A stretch of DNA of 64,000 bases from Paraburkholderia sp. (GTDB lineage: Bacteria; Pseudomonadota; Gammaproteobacteria; Burkholderiales; Burkholderiaceae): positions 146,689 to 210,688 of the forward strand of contig NZ_JAMXLH010000078.1 in NCBI RefSeq assembly GCF_024281035.1, read 5' to 3'. Position numbers and translations under genes: made by a program. Under the pieces are notes generated by a model. The model was not told the origin of the DNA. It saw only the letters and a program-made list of their open reading frames with translations, and did not search any database. Each line of letters starts with the position of its first letter. Position 1 is the stretch's first letter. Shown piece by piece: positions 7,662 to 16,027 of the stretch.

Positions 7662-8822
7662 ATGAGCGATCGATTGCTTGTCGCTACCCGCAAGGGACTG
7701 TTCATTCTGGAAGCCGATGGCGCGAACGGCTGGAAGCTCGGTGAGCCGCATTTCATCGGCGAACCGGTGAGCATGGTGTTGCCCGATCCGCGCGACGGCT
7801 CGCTGTATGCCGCACTCAATCTCGGCCATTTTGGCGTGAAGCTGCATCGCCGTCGCGCGGGCGTGGCGCAATGGGAGGAATGCGCGGTCCCCGTCTACCC
7901 GCCTCAGCCTGCAGAGGCGACGAATGACGCTAACGGCTCGAACCCAGGCAATCAAGGAAGCACGGACAATACGAGCGCGACCGCGCCGACTCCACCCTCA
8001 CCCGCGTGGACGCTTCAGCAGATCTGGTCGCTCGAGCCTGGCGGCCCGGACAAGCCCGGTGTTTTGTGGGCTGGCACGATTCCGGGCGGGCTCTTCCGTT
8101 CCGCCGATCGAGGCGATACATGGGAGCTGAACCGCGCACTGTGGGACCGTCCCGAGCGTCGCGAATGGTTCGGAGGCGGCTATGACGCACCCGGCATCCA
8201 TTCCGTGATGATCGATCCGCGCGACAGCGATCACGTGACGATTGGCGTGTCGTGCGGCGGCGTCTGGCAAAGCACGGACGGCGGCGCGACCTGGCGCGTG
8301 AGTGCTGAGGGAATGGAGGCCGACTATATGCCGCCCGAGCGGCGCGGCGATGCCAACGTGCAAGACCCGCACCGTGTCGTGCAGTGCGCGGCCAACCCGG
8401 ATGTGCTGTGGACGCAGCATCACTGCGCGATCTTCCGCTCGATCGATGGCGCAGCGCACTGGCAACGTATCGAAGCACAGCCATCGAGCTTCGGCTTCGC
8501 GGTTGCAGTGCATCCGCACGAACCGGACACGGCCTGGTTTGTGCCGGCCGTGAAAGATCAGTATCGGATTCCGGTGGACGCACGCTTCGTTGTTACGCGC
8601 ACGCGCGACGGCGGCCGCACATTCGAGCAATTCTCGAAAGGATTGCCGGATGCACCGGCCTACGACCTCGTGTACCGGCACGGACTCGCTGTCGACGAGT
8701 CCGGCCAGCGCCTCGCGATGGGATCGACCACGGGCGGGCTATGGACGTCCAACGACAGCGGCGAAAGCTGGCAACTGATTTCAGCGCATCTGCCACCGGT
8801 TTATTGCGTGCGCTTTGGATGA
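7662..8822 (+). CDS. Asp-box (BNR) beta-propeller protein, exo-alpha-sialidase-like
   Basis: This 386-aa protein has at least five Asp boxes of the S/T-x-D-x-G-x-x-W/F kind: SADRGDTW, STDGGATW, SIDGAAHW (degenerate), TRDGGRTF and SNDSGESW, spread from about residue 150 to the C-terminus. This predicts a multi-bladed propeller of the sialidase/VPS10/glycosyl-hydrolase-like group. There is no signal peptide, so it is probably cytoplasmic, and a sialidase catalytic Arg triad is not evident. A low-complexity Asn/Thr/Pro insert lies near residues 88-112. A GAGGAGAG ribosome site precedes the ATG. It pairs with the MoaD/ThiS-like gene. Function is unknown. Confidence 0.82.
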   Translation: MSDRLLVATRKGLFILEADGANGWKLGEPHFIGEPVSMVLPDPRDGSLYAALNLGHFGVKLHRRRAGVAQWEECAVPVYPPQPAEATNDANGSNPGNQGSTDNTSATAPTPPSPAWTLQQIWSLEPGGPDKPGVLWAGTIPGGLFRSADRGDTWELNRALWDRPERREWFGGGYDAPGIHSVMIDPRDSDHVTIGVSCGGVWQSTDGGATWRVSAEGMEADYMPPERRGDANVQDPHRVVQCAANPDVLWTQHHCAIFRSIDGAAHWQRIEAQPSSFGFAVAVHPHEPDTAWFVPAVKDQYRIPVDARFVVTRTRDGGRTFEQFSKGLPDAPAYDLVYRHGLAVDESGQRLAMGSTTGGLWTSNDSGESWQLISAHLPPVYCVRFG

Positions 8823-8826
8823 GCGC

Positions 8827-8847
8827 GCGGCGCCACCGTGGCGCCGC
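8827..8847. terminator. Hairpin between convergent genes
   Basis: A perfect 9-bp stem, GCGGCGCCA/TGGCGCCGC with a 3-base loop, sits in the 45-bp space between the propeller gene stop and the dctM stop on the other strand. It lacks a T-run but could end transcription from both sides. Confidence 0.5.
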
Positions 8848-8867
8848 ACACTCACGTCTGGTTGCGG

Positions 8868-10220
8868 CTAGAACACCGGATGTCCGCTGATCAGACTCGG
8901 CAGCCAGGTTGAAAACGCCGGGAAATACGTGACGATATTGATCGCGCTGAAGATCGCGAGATAGTAAGGCCAGGCGATCCTGGTGGTCTCCCCGATCGAT
9001 ACGTCGCCGATGGCGCAGCCGATAAACTGCACCGAGCCGATCGGCGGATGCACGAGACCGAGCGAGCAGTTCAGCAGAATCATGATGCCGAACTGCACGG
9101 GGCCGACGTTGTAGTGCATCGCGAGCGGCAGAAACAGCGGCGTCGTGATCAGGATGTGCGCGGCCATATCGACGAACGTGCCGAGAAAGACCTGGATGAT
9201 ATTGATGTACAGCAGCATGAGCCAGGGCACCGTGGTCGCGTGTTCGAGCAGGCTCTGGATGGCTTCCGGAATCTGGAGGTACGCCATCTGGAAACGCAGC
9301 ATGTTGGACACGCCGATCAGGAGCAGCACCACGCCCGTCGTCCGGCCTGCGCGCGAGAGCGACTTGAAGAATTTCTCGCCCGACATGCTCTTGTAGAAAA
9401 CGATCGTCAGCACGAGCGAATACGCCACGGCAATTGCGGCCGCCTCGGTCGCCGTTGCGATACCTTTCGCCACGCAACCGAGAATAATCAGAATGACGAA
9501 CAGGCCCGGCAGCGCGCCGATAAACGTGCGGCCAACTTCGGTCCAGCCCGGGAATATCGTGATTCTGGTCGTACCGTCGGGGTGGCGCGGGAACCCGAAG
9601 CGCACGGCTTGCCAGTACGCGGTCAGCAACACGAAGCCCATCACCCACAGCACCGGTACGAGGCCCGAGAACATCAGGTCGCCGATCGACACGCCGCTCA
9701 CCATGTTGCCGGCCACCATGCCGGTAATCCCCTGGGCGGCCAGCGCGTAGATGATCATGTTGGTCGAGGTCGGCATCAGCGCGCCGGCCAGCGACGAGTG
9801 CGTGGTCACGTTGACCGCGTACGCGGCGCTGTAGCCCTCGCGCTTCATGAGCGGAATCACGACGCCGCCCATCGCCGAAGTATCGGCCGTGGGCGAGCCG
9901 GACACGCCGCCGAACATCGTGCAGGCCACCACGTTGGCCATGCCCAGACCGCCGCGAAAATGGCCGACGCTGGCCTGCGCGAAGCGCAGGATCCGGTCGG
10001 CGATGCCGCCGTGCAGCATCAACTCGCCCGAAAAGATAAAGAACGGGACGGCAAGAAACGAGAATGCATTGATGCCCGAGACCATCGATTGCATCGCGGT
10101 CGCGAGCGGCAGGCCTTCGTGGAGATACGTGAGCATGCATGCGAGGCCGAGCGAGAACGACACCGGCACCCCGAGCATGAGGAGAACGAGAAAACTAACG
10201 GAAAGGATGGCAAGTTCCAT
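8868..10220 (-). CDS. dctM: TRAP transporter large permease (DctM)
   Basis: This 450-aa integral membrane protein has about 12 spans. The DctM family signatures FLAVPFFIFSGELM near residue 52 and NVVACTMFGGVSGSPTADTSAMG near 90 are visible. It is the channel subunit that moves a carboxylate substrate with sodium across the inner membrane. The ATG at 10220 was chosen; a TTG two codons upstream is possible. It starts 6 bp after the DctQ stop, indicating a translationally linked pair. With DctP and DctQ and an island operator upstream, it probably imports the uronate or aldarate used here, in parallel with the MFS transporter. Confidence 0.93.
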   Translation of the reverse strand: MELAILSVSFLVLLMLGVPVSFSLGLACMLTYLHEGLPLATAMQSMVSGINAFSFLAVPFFIFSGELMLHGGIADRILRFAQASVGHFRGGLGMANVVACTMFGGVSGSPTADTSAMGGVVIPLMKREGYSAAYAVNVTTHSSLAGALMPTSTNMIIYALAAQGITGMVAGNMVSGVSIGDLMFSGLVPVLWVMGFVLLTAYWQAVRFGFPRHPDGTTRITIFPGWTEVGRTFIGALPGLFVILIILGCVAKGIATATEAAAIAVAYSLVLTIVFYKSMSGEKFFKSLSRAGRTTGVVLLLIGVSNMLRFQMAYLQIPEAIQSLLEHATTVPWLMLLYINIIQVFLGTFVDMAAHILITTPLFLPLAMHYNVGPVQFGIMILLNCSLGLVHPPIGSVQFIGCAIGDVSIGETTRIAWPYYLAIFSAINIVTYFPAFSTWLPSLISGHPVF

Positions 10221-10226
10221 GGTCAA

Positions 10227-10706
10227 TCAGGTCCGCTTGCGTGCGAACAGCTTCAGCAGATGTTCGAGGGAAAAGAGCACGATGGACACGCCGGCAATCA
10301 TCGGGAGGTAATAACGCGTCGCTTCCGGTACGCCGATGATCGGAATCGGGTCGTCGCTGGTGGTGAAGGCCATTTCGTGGCAGCCCGCAACGATCGCGAT
10401 CGAAAACGCGATCATGCACAGGTACTGGAACACGACGGCCGCCTTGCGGCCGCTGGGCGGAAATTTGTTGATCAGGGAATCGAGCCCGATATGACCGCCG
10501 TCGCGCACCTTGAGCGCAGCGCCGAAAAACGCGATTGCGATCACGAGCAGAAGCGCAATCGGTTCGACGTAGTCGGGCGCGTCATCGAACACGTAACGCA
10601 TCACGACGCTGTAGAGCACCAGAGCGCAAAGCACGACCAGACAGCCCGAGGACAAAAACGTCAACCCGCGGGCAACCCAGTCGTTCAGCCGTTTCATGAA
10701 ACTCAT
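10227..10706 (-). CDS. dctQ: TRAP transporter small permease (DctQ)
   Basis: This 159-aa protein has four hydrophobic segments and the DctQ pattern, including VMRYVFDDAPDYVEPIALLL near residue 35, with the common Arg-Tyr-Val-Phe and Glu of the family. It pairs with DctM in the inner membrane. The ATG is at 10706. It is 178 bp downstream of the dctP stop and almost touches dctM. Confidence 0.9.
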   Translation of the reverse strand: MSFMKRLNDWVARGLTFLSSGCLVVLCALVLYSVVMRYVFDDAPDYVEPIALLLVIAIAFFGAALKVRDGGHIGLDSLINKFPPSGRKAAVVFQYLCMIAFSIAIVAGCHEMAFTTSDDPIPIIGVPEATRYYLPMIAGVSIVLFSLEHLLKLFARKRT

Positions 10707-10884
10707 CTGACTTCCTCATCCATCGCACGCCGGAACGTCCCGCCCGCAACGGGCCGCAGACGCTTCCCCGCTCGCAGTGCAACAAGCCGGAACATCGCCC
10801 GGCATGGTTGCTGGAGCAACGTTCCGGCAGAGCACACTCAATGCATTCGAGACGCTCGATACACTCGACGCACTCACTTCGAAA
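10707..10884 (-). other. dctP-dctQ intergenic space with a distant inverted repeat
   Basis: This gap of 178 bp is large for a TRAP operon. GCCGGAACGT (10729-10738) is repeated inverted as ACGTTCCGGC (10819-10828), allowing a 10-bp stem around an 80-base loop. It may shape the mRNA so that DctP is made in excess of the membrane subunits, as binding-protein systems need. It has no T-run. Confidence 0.4.
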
Positions 10885-11874
10885 CTACTTGACTGCCTCG
10901 ATCTCGTCGACGAGCTGCTTCATCTGCGGCGTCGATGCGTACTTCGCCCAGACCGGCTGCATGGCCTTCACGAAGGCCGGACGGTCGATCTGCGCGGCCG
11001 GGACGATCGTCGAGCCGCCCTTGGTGACGGCCTGGCGCGCTTCGGTCTCATGCGCGGTCCACAGCTTCACGTACCCCGGCACCGAGTCCGCAGCGGCCTT
11101 CCTGATCTGGGCCTGCTCCTGCGGGGTCAGCGTGTCCCAGATCTTCTTCGAGAACACCAGCACTTCCGGTGTCATCGCATGCCCGGTTTCCGAGTAGATC
11201 GGCGCGACTTCGTAATGCTTGGTTTCGGCGTACGACGAGATGTTGTTCTCGGCCGCGTCGACGAGGCCCGTCTTCAAGCCCGTGTAAACCTCGGCGTACG
11301 GCATCGGAGTCGGCGTGCCGCCCATGGCCTTGATCTGGTCGACCATCAGGTCGGACGGTTGCACGCGCACCTTGAGGCCCTTCATGTCGGCCGGCGAGTG
11401 GATCGCCCTCTTCGCGTACATCGAACGTGCACCGCTTTCGTAGAAGGCAAGCGCGACCATGCCCTTGGACGAGAACGCGTCGAGCAGCTTCTGGCCGACA
11501 GGGCCGTACATGACTTTGCGGAAGTGGTCGATGTCACGGAACAGGAACGGGAGTTCCGGAATCAGGGATTCCGGCACGATCGCGTTGAATGCCGAACCGT
11601 TCGCCCAAACCATATCGATCGCACCCACGCGCACCTGGCTGATCGTGTCGTCTTCCGAACCCAGCGCGCTATTGCCGAACACCATCATGGTGTCCTTGCC
11701 GCCGGTCTCCTGGCTGAGTTCCTGACCCATTGCCTTGAGCGTCACGACTGTCGGGAACGTATCGGCATGAACATTCGCCGCGCGGAACATGCGCGCCTCA
11801 GCGCTCCCTGCGCCGAATGCCAGCACCATGGCGGCGACCATCACCGAAACGCGGGACAGCGGAATCTTTTTCAT
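10885..11874 (-). CDS. dctP: TRAP transporter substrate-binding protein (DctP)
   Basis: This 329-aa periplasmic protein has an N-terminal signal peptide (MKKIPLSRVSVMVAAMVLAF, cleaved after SAEA near residue 27). DctP-family features are the Arg/Asn substrate contacts around GARSMYAKRAIHSPADMKGLKVRVQPSD (residues about 145-172) and GGTPTPMPYAEVYTGLKTGLVDAAENN (about 180-206). The conserved Arg in the KVRVQ stretch binds the substrate carboxylate. The ATG at 11874 is at the signal peptide, and the in-frame start at 11901 only adds hydrophilic residues. An operator copy lies 82 bp upstream. The neighbours suggest a sugar-acid substrate; which one is not visible. Confidence 0.92.
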   Translation of the reverse strand: MKKIPLSRVSVMVAAMVLAFGAGSAEARMFRAANVHADTFPTVVTLKAMGQELSQETGGKDTMMVFGNSALGSEDDTISQVRVGAIDMVWANGSAFNAIVPESLIPELPFLFRDIDHFRKVMYGPVGQKLLDAFSSKGMVALAFYESGARSMYAKRAIHSPADMKGLKVRVQPSDLMVDQIKAMGGTPTPMPYAEVYTGLKTGLVDAAENNISSYAETKHYEVAPIYSETGHAMTPEVLVFSKKIWDTLTPQEQAQIRKAAADSVPGYVKLWTAHETEARQAVTKGGSTIVPAAQIDRPAFVKAMQPVWAKYASTPQMKQLVDEIEAVK

Positions 11875-12240
11875 CGTGCCTCTTCCTTGTAGTAGAACCA
11901 TCGTCTGGCGACCGGAGCCACCCGGATGCGCGGCCCGGCCCCGCCCGGCCGCTATTGTTGTTTGACAACACGGAATTGTATAGACCTCGATATCAGCCGG
12001 ATTCTAGTGAATACCCGCATGCCGCAGCCAGCCGAACACGTTATTTGATCGAAAACACAGGCGTTTTGACGCGGCTTACTCGTCAGGGACGGCCTCGGGA
12101 AGCCGTGCGAAGCCGCCCTAATCAGCCGGACATTTGATTGACAACTTTCATCCCGGTTGTCACTGTGGCTTGCTGACGCGGGGGCGTTACCGGCCGGTGC
12201 GAGGAGCGGCACAGCGCGTCACTCCTCGCTTCTCACGCCG
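11875..12240. other. Intergenic region between the porin stop and dctP
   Basis: These 366 bases carry operator copy 2, and a 7-bp inverted repeat TGACAAC/GTTGTCA (12139-12145 and 12156-12162) whose 10-base loop makes it a possible hairpin. No gene is supported. Confidence 0.45.
11956..11970. promoter_or_regulatory. Operator copy 2 (TGTTGT-TTG-ACAACA)
   Basis: This perfect 6-bp dyad with a 3-base spacer lies 82 bp upstream of dctP. Read on the other strand it is TGTTGT-CAA-ACAACA, nearly identical to the copy at 18641. It probably controls the dctPQM operon. Confidence 0.65.
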
Positions 12241-13410
12241 TTAGAACGAGTGGTTGATGCCAAGCGTCACTGCAACCTGGTTGCGGTTGCCCGACTGGGT
12301 CGCCTCGGCGATGTTGGCCACCGCCCGGATCACCTTGCCGTTGCTGTCCACCGTCTCGCCGTTGGCGCGCTGGAACGCTTCCAGCACGTAGATCCGCGTG
12401 CGCTTCGACAGGCTGTACAACTGGGTCAGGTTGAACTGGTTATAGCTCGCCGGAGACGTGATGCCGTTGGCTCGCGTACCGCGCGTATAGGCGTAGCCCG
12501 CCGCGAAATCCCATGCGGTGGCGGGATGGTAGTGAAGCACCACGCCGCCCGTGTTGAAAATCGCCGTCGAGGCGAACAACGAGCCCGGACCCGCGACGTA
12601 CTGCACATTCGAATACGAAACCGACACGTCGAACTTCGCATTGAACTGATAGCCGCCCGTCACCGCGAGGCGGTTCTGTGCCGCCGCGGTCTGGTAGCCC
12701 GCCGTAATCCCGGTGTTGCCCTGCTCGCCGGTGCCCGACCAGGCGGTCGAGGCGGAATTCCACGCGCCGCCGCCCGGCGTCGCGTTCTCGAAGCGCTCGT
12801 AGCCGATGCCGATACCGGCAGGACCCGCCCGATACTGCGCGGCGAGGCTCCAGGACTGGCCGCGCGTGAAGCTGCCTGCCTGGCCGCCGAGCGCATACAG
12901 CGCGCCGAACGTCAGTCCGGCGAAAGTCGGCGACTTGTACGAAACCGAGTTGCTGACGCGATAGTCGGTATCGAGGTTGTCGATATCGCCCGGGTGCGCG
13001 CCCAGTGCGCCGGTGAGCCAGTTGGTCGGGCTCCACGGAGCCAGCAACGTGTAGTACGGCGTGTACTGGCGTCCGGCCGTGAACGTGCCGTACGCGTCGT
13101 TGGTCAACCCGACCCACGCGCCGCGGTTGAACATCACGCCGCTCTTTTGCATCGCACCGTTGTCGGCGTTGAAGCCGTTTTCCAACTGGAAAATCGCCGC
13201 GGTGCCGCCGCCGAGATCTTCGCGCCCCCGCACGCCGAAGCGCTCGCCACCCCAGATGCCTTCGTTCAGGCCGAGGAAGGAGCCCTGCCCCTTGACGTTA
13301 CTCAGGTACTCGACGCCCGTATCGATAATGCCGTACAGGGTCACGCTGCTCTGGGCCTGCGCGCCCATTGCAGCAAGACCCAACGCTGATGCGATGACTA
13401 TCTTTTTCAT
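12241..13410 (-). CDS. Gram-negative porin (OmpC-like, Burkholderiales type)
   Basis: This 389-aa outer-membrane protein has a signal peptide (MKKIVIASALGLAAMGAQAQ) followed by the diagnostic SSVTLYGIIDTGVEY strand. It has alternating beta-strand patterning, an internal RFGVRGREDLGGGTAAIFQLE stretch and a terminal Phe (LGINHSF) required for outer-membrane assembly. As a 16-strand trimeric porin it should let small solutes, plausibly sugar acids, reach the TRAP binding protein. It lies 126 bp after the dehydratase gene and may be read from that gene's promoter or its own. Confidence 0.93.
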   Translation of the reverse strand: MKKIVIASALGLAAMGAQAQSSVTLYGIIDTGVEYLSNVKGQGSFLGLNEGIWGGERFGVRGREDLGGGTAAIFQLENGFNADNGAMQKSGVMFNRGAWVGLTNDAYGTFTAGRQYTPYYTLLAPWSPTNWLTGALGAHPGDIDNLDTDYRVSNSVSYKSPTFAGLTFGALYALGGQAGSFTRGQSWSLAAQYRAGPAGIGIGYERFENATPGGGAWNSASTAWSGTGEQGNTGITAGYQTAAAQNRLAVTGGYQFNAKFDVSVSYSNVQYVAGPGSLFASTAIFNTGGVVLHYHPATAWDFAAGYAYTRGTRANGITSPASYNQFNLTQLYSLSKRTRIYVLEAFQRANGETVDSNGKVIRAVANIAEATQSGNRNQVAVTLGINHSF

Positions 13411-13536
13411 CTGTACTCCTATATTTAGTTTTTGTGGTTTTAATACGACTTATTTACTGCGCTTGAAATCACTGGTCGAAACCGTCACAAGACGCGCCTC
13501 GCGTACGCCTTGTGACGGCCAGTGGAACCCGTATCG

Positions 13537-15285
13537 TCAGTGGATCTCGGGCTCGCCTCCTCCTCCGCAACTGCATCCGGCGCCATCACGCTGCAGGAAA
13601 TCGAAGTCGCAGCCCTTGTCCGCCTGCATGACGTGCATCTGGTGCATCGCGCCGTAGCCGCGCGTAAAGCGCGGTTCGGGCGCCACCCACGAAGCCTTGC
13701 GTCGCACGAGTTCCTCATCGGAAACCAGCACATTCAGACGGCGTTCGGGCACGTTCAGCTCGATCATGTCGCCGTCCTGCACCAGCGCGAACGGACCGCC
13801 AACGAACGATTCCGGCGCAACGTGCAGCACGCAGGCCCCGTAGCTCGTGCCGCTCATGCGCGCATCGGAAATGCGGACCATGTCGCGCACCCCCTTCTTC
13901 AGGATCTTCTGCGGGATCGGCAGCTGGCCCCACTCGGGCATGCCCGGCGCACCGATCGGGCCCGCGTGCTGCAGCACGATCACGCAGTTTTCATCGATGT
14001 CGAGTTCCTCGCTGTCGACGCGCGCAGCCATGTCGTTGTAGTCCTTGAACACGACCGCCCGGCCCGTGTGCACATGCAAATGGGGCTCCGCGGCGCCCGG
14101 CTTGATCACGGCGCCGTCCGGCGCGATATTGCCGCGCAGCACGGCAAGACCGGTATCGCGCATCAGCGGGTTGGTGCGGCGGCGGATCACGTCGTCGTTG
14201 AAAATCCGTGCCTCGGCGATGTTCTCGCCCAGCGTCTTGCCGTTCACCGTGAGTTGCGTGCCGTCGATCAGGTCGCCCAGCTCCTTCAGCATCGCCATCA
14301 GGCCGCCTGCGTAGAAGAAGTCCTCCATGAGGAACTTGCCGGTCGGGCGGATGTTCGCGAGCACCGGCGTGCGGCGCGCGATGTCGTCGTATTGCGCAAG
14401 CGTCAGGTCCACGCCCGCGCGGCGCGCAAGCGCGATCATGTGGACGATCGCGTTGCTCGATCCCGAAAGCGCGAGGCAGGTCGTAACCGCGTTGTCGACG
14501 GATTTGCGCGTGATGATGTCCGAGGGCTTGAGGTCTTCCCACACCATGTCGACGATCCGTCTACCCGTCCTGGCCGCGAACTGTGCATGGCGCGAATCGA
14601 CCGCCGGAATCGAGGCGTAGCCCGGCAACGTGAAGCCGAGCGCTTCGGCCGCGCTCGTCATCGTCGAGGCCGTGCCCATCGTCATGCAGTGGCCGGGCGA
14701 ACGCGCAATGCCGCCTTCCACGCCCTTCCAGTCCTGCTCGGTGATCTTGCCCGCGCGCAGGTCGGCCCAGTACTTCCAGGTGTCCGATCCCGAGCCGAGC
14801 GTCACGCCGTTCCAGTTGCCGTTGAGCATCGGGCCCGCAGGCAGGAAGATCGCGGGCAAATCCACTGAAATCGCACCCATCAGCAACGCGGGCGTGGTCT
14901 TGTCGCAGCCGCCCATCAGCACGACGCCGTCCGCCGGATACGAGCGCAGCGTTTCTTCCGCTTCCATCGCGAGGAAGTTGCGGTAAAGCATCGTCGTGGG
15001 CTTCTGAAACGGCTCCGAGAGCGTCTGCACCGGCAATTCGACCGGAAAGCCACCCGCCTGCCAGATGCCGCGCTTGACCTCTTCCACGCGCTCCTTGAAG
15101 TGCGTATGGCACGGGTTGATTTCGCTCCACGTGTTGAGGATCGCGATGACCGGCTTGCCCGCGTACTCTTCGCGGTCGTAGCCCATCTGCGCCGTGCGCG
15201 AGCGGTGGCCGAACGAGCGCAGGTCGTTCACGCCGTACCAGCGATGGCTGCGCAGTTCTTCGGGGGTCTTGCGTTTCTTGCTCAT
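13537..15285 (-). CDS. IlvD/Edd-family sugar-acid dehydratase
   Basis: This 582-aa protein is an iron-sulfur dehydratase of the IlvD/Edd superfamily, closest in pattern to pentonate/aldonate dehydratases. Cluster cysteines appear in NPCHTHF near residue 57, MGGCDKTTPA near 125 and SPGHCMTMGTA near 195. GPMLNGNWNG near 148 and the C-terminal SDARMSGTSYGACVLHV are further family marks. It removes water from a sugar acid to give a 2-keto-3-deoxy acid. In an oxidative uronate route this step is normally galactarate or glucarate dehydratase, neither of which is present, so this enzyme may fill that slot; a role with L-arabinonate or a related acid is the alternative. The tail GAGCSCGGGG is unusually Cys/Gly-rich. 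It is preceded by a decayed ABC operon. Confidence 0.88.
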   Translation of the reverse strand: MSKKRKTPEELRSHRWYGVNDLRSFGHRSRTAQMGYDREEYAGKPVIAILNTWSEINPCHTHFKERVEEVKRGIWQAGGFPVELPVQTLSEPFQKPTTMLYRNFLAMEAEETLRSYPADGVVLMGGCDKTTPALLMGAISVDLPAIFLPAGPMLNGNWNGVTLGSGSDTWKYWADLRAGKITEQDWKGVEGGIARSPGHCMTMGTASTMTSAAEALGFTLPGYASIPAVDSRHAQFAARTGRRIVDMVWEDLKPSDIITRKSVDNAVTTCLALSGSSNAIVHMIALARRAGVDLTLAQYDDIARRTPVLANIRPTGKFLMEDFFYAGGLMAMLKELGDLIDGTQLTVNGKTLGENIAEARIFNDDVIRRRTNPLMRDTGLAVLRGNIAPDGAVIKPGAAEPHLHVHTGRAVVFKDYNDMAARVDSEELDIDENCVIVLQHAGPIGAPGMPEWGQLPIPQKILKKGVRDMVRISDARMSGTSYGACVLHVAPESFVGGPFALVQDGDMIELNVPERRLNVLVSDEELVRRKASWVAPEPRFTRGYGAMHQMHVMQADKGCDFDFLQRDGAGCSCGGGGEPEIH

Positions 15286-15328
15286 CTTGCTTTGCTCCAG
15301 GTGTTTCTGTTAAGGCCGCCGTTGCCGG

Positions 15329-15826
15329 TCAGCGCCGCTCTTTCACGCGCGACGACGCGTGTTTGCGTATCGGATCCGGCGGTGAATAAAAGTGAGTTCG
15401 AATATGCCGGGCGTCGCAGCCGCGACGCGCGAGTGTCGGGTCGATACCGGTCATATACGAAAGCGTGAGCAGAAATGCGAAAGGAAAACCCGAGACGATC
15501 AGCGGAATCAGCACGCCCCAGCCGTTGTGCGTGAGACGAATTTCATCATGGGTGTAGAAATGCAAGGCATGCACCGCGAGCGGGAACCGGCCGCCCGGGC
15601 CGAAGTCGCTCAGCCTGCGGTCGGCGATCGGCACGGTGCCGGGCGTCACCGGAATCACATGCAGCGTCGTCACGAGTTTCTGGAACACCATACCGAAGCC
15701 GCGCTTTTCCGGCGGCGGGACGTCGATTCGCGTGTCGTCGAACCAGATGCTGGCGCTCGTGAGCGGCAAAAGTCCGGCGATGCAGTTGAGCGCAGTCGAT
15801 TTTCCGCAACCCGACGGCCCGGGCAA
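15329..15826 (-). pseudogene. Remnant of ABC ATPase fused to ABC permease fragment
   Basis: The open frame begins (TTG) with a Walker A motif, GPSGCGKSTALNCIAGLLPL, runs about 45 residues to the Q-loop (GMVFQ), then loses homology. It resumes with VLIPLIVSGFPFAFLLTLSY, an internal span of a nitrate/taurine-type ABC permease, before ending in Arg-rich noise. Signature motif, Walker B and the EAA loop are missing. The order ATPase then permease, with internal deletions, shows a collapsed transporter operon, not a functional gene. Confidence 0.78.
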
Positions 15827-15828
15827 AG

Positions 15829-15915
15829 CGATGCATTCGCCGCACCCATGCCGAGCGTCGCCGCGGCCGCCATACCGGGGGCCAGGAGTCTGGCCGGCAA
15901 GCGTCCTTCGAACAT
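15829..15915 (-). pseudogene. Signal-peptide remnant of an ABC binding protein
   Basis: An ATG at 15915, preceded by a strong GGAGGAGACGCG ribosome site, opens a signal-peptide-like stretch (RLLAPGMAAAATLGMGAANA) of about 28 residues. The sequence then runs, in another frame, straight into the ATPase Walker A remnant. This is what remains of the periplasmic binding-protein gene at the head of the decayed ABC operon. An island operator lies 98 bp upstream. Confidence 0.6.
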
Positions 15916-16012
15916 CGCGTCTCCTCCGATCCGTTTATGGAATTTTGCTCTGTGGCCCGCTTGTCTTTAGCCTCTATCGGGCGGCGGGCACAGGATGCCG
16001 AACCACACTACA

Positions 16013-16027
16013 AGTTGTCAAGCAACA
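16013..16027. promoter_or_regulatory. Operator copy 3 (AGTTGT-CAA-GCAACA)
   Basis: This imperfect dyad with the same spacing as the other copies directly abuts the stop of the semialdehyde dehydrogenase gene. It lies upstream of the decayed ABC operon and the IlvD/Edd gene. It shows one mismatch per half compared with the best copies. It probably still drives the dehydratase. Confidence 0.55.

Noticed and set aside
9048..10892. Long plus-strand open frame opposite the TRAP genes
   Set aside because: It is a high-GC antisense shadow, rich in His, Arg and Asp with no known motifs, while the TRAP genes on the other strand have clear families and ribosome sites.
12139..12162. TGACAAC-N10-GTTGTCA as a fifth island operator
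   Set aside because: The arms match but the spacing is 10 bases instead of 3, and no transcript start needs it. It is more likely a hairpin.
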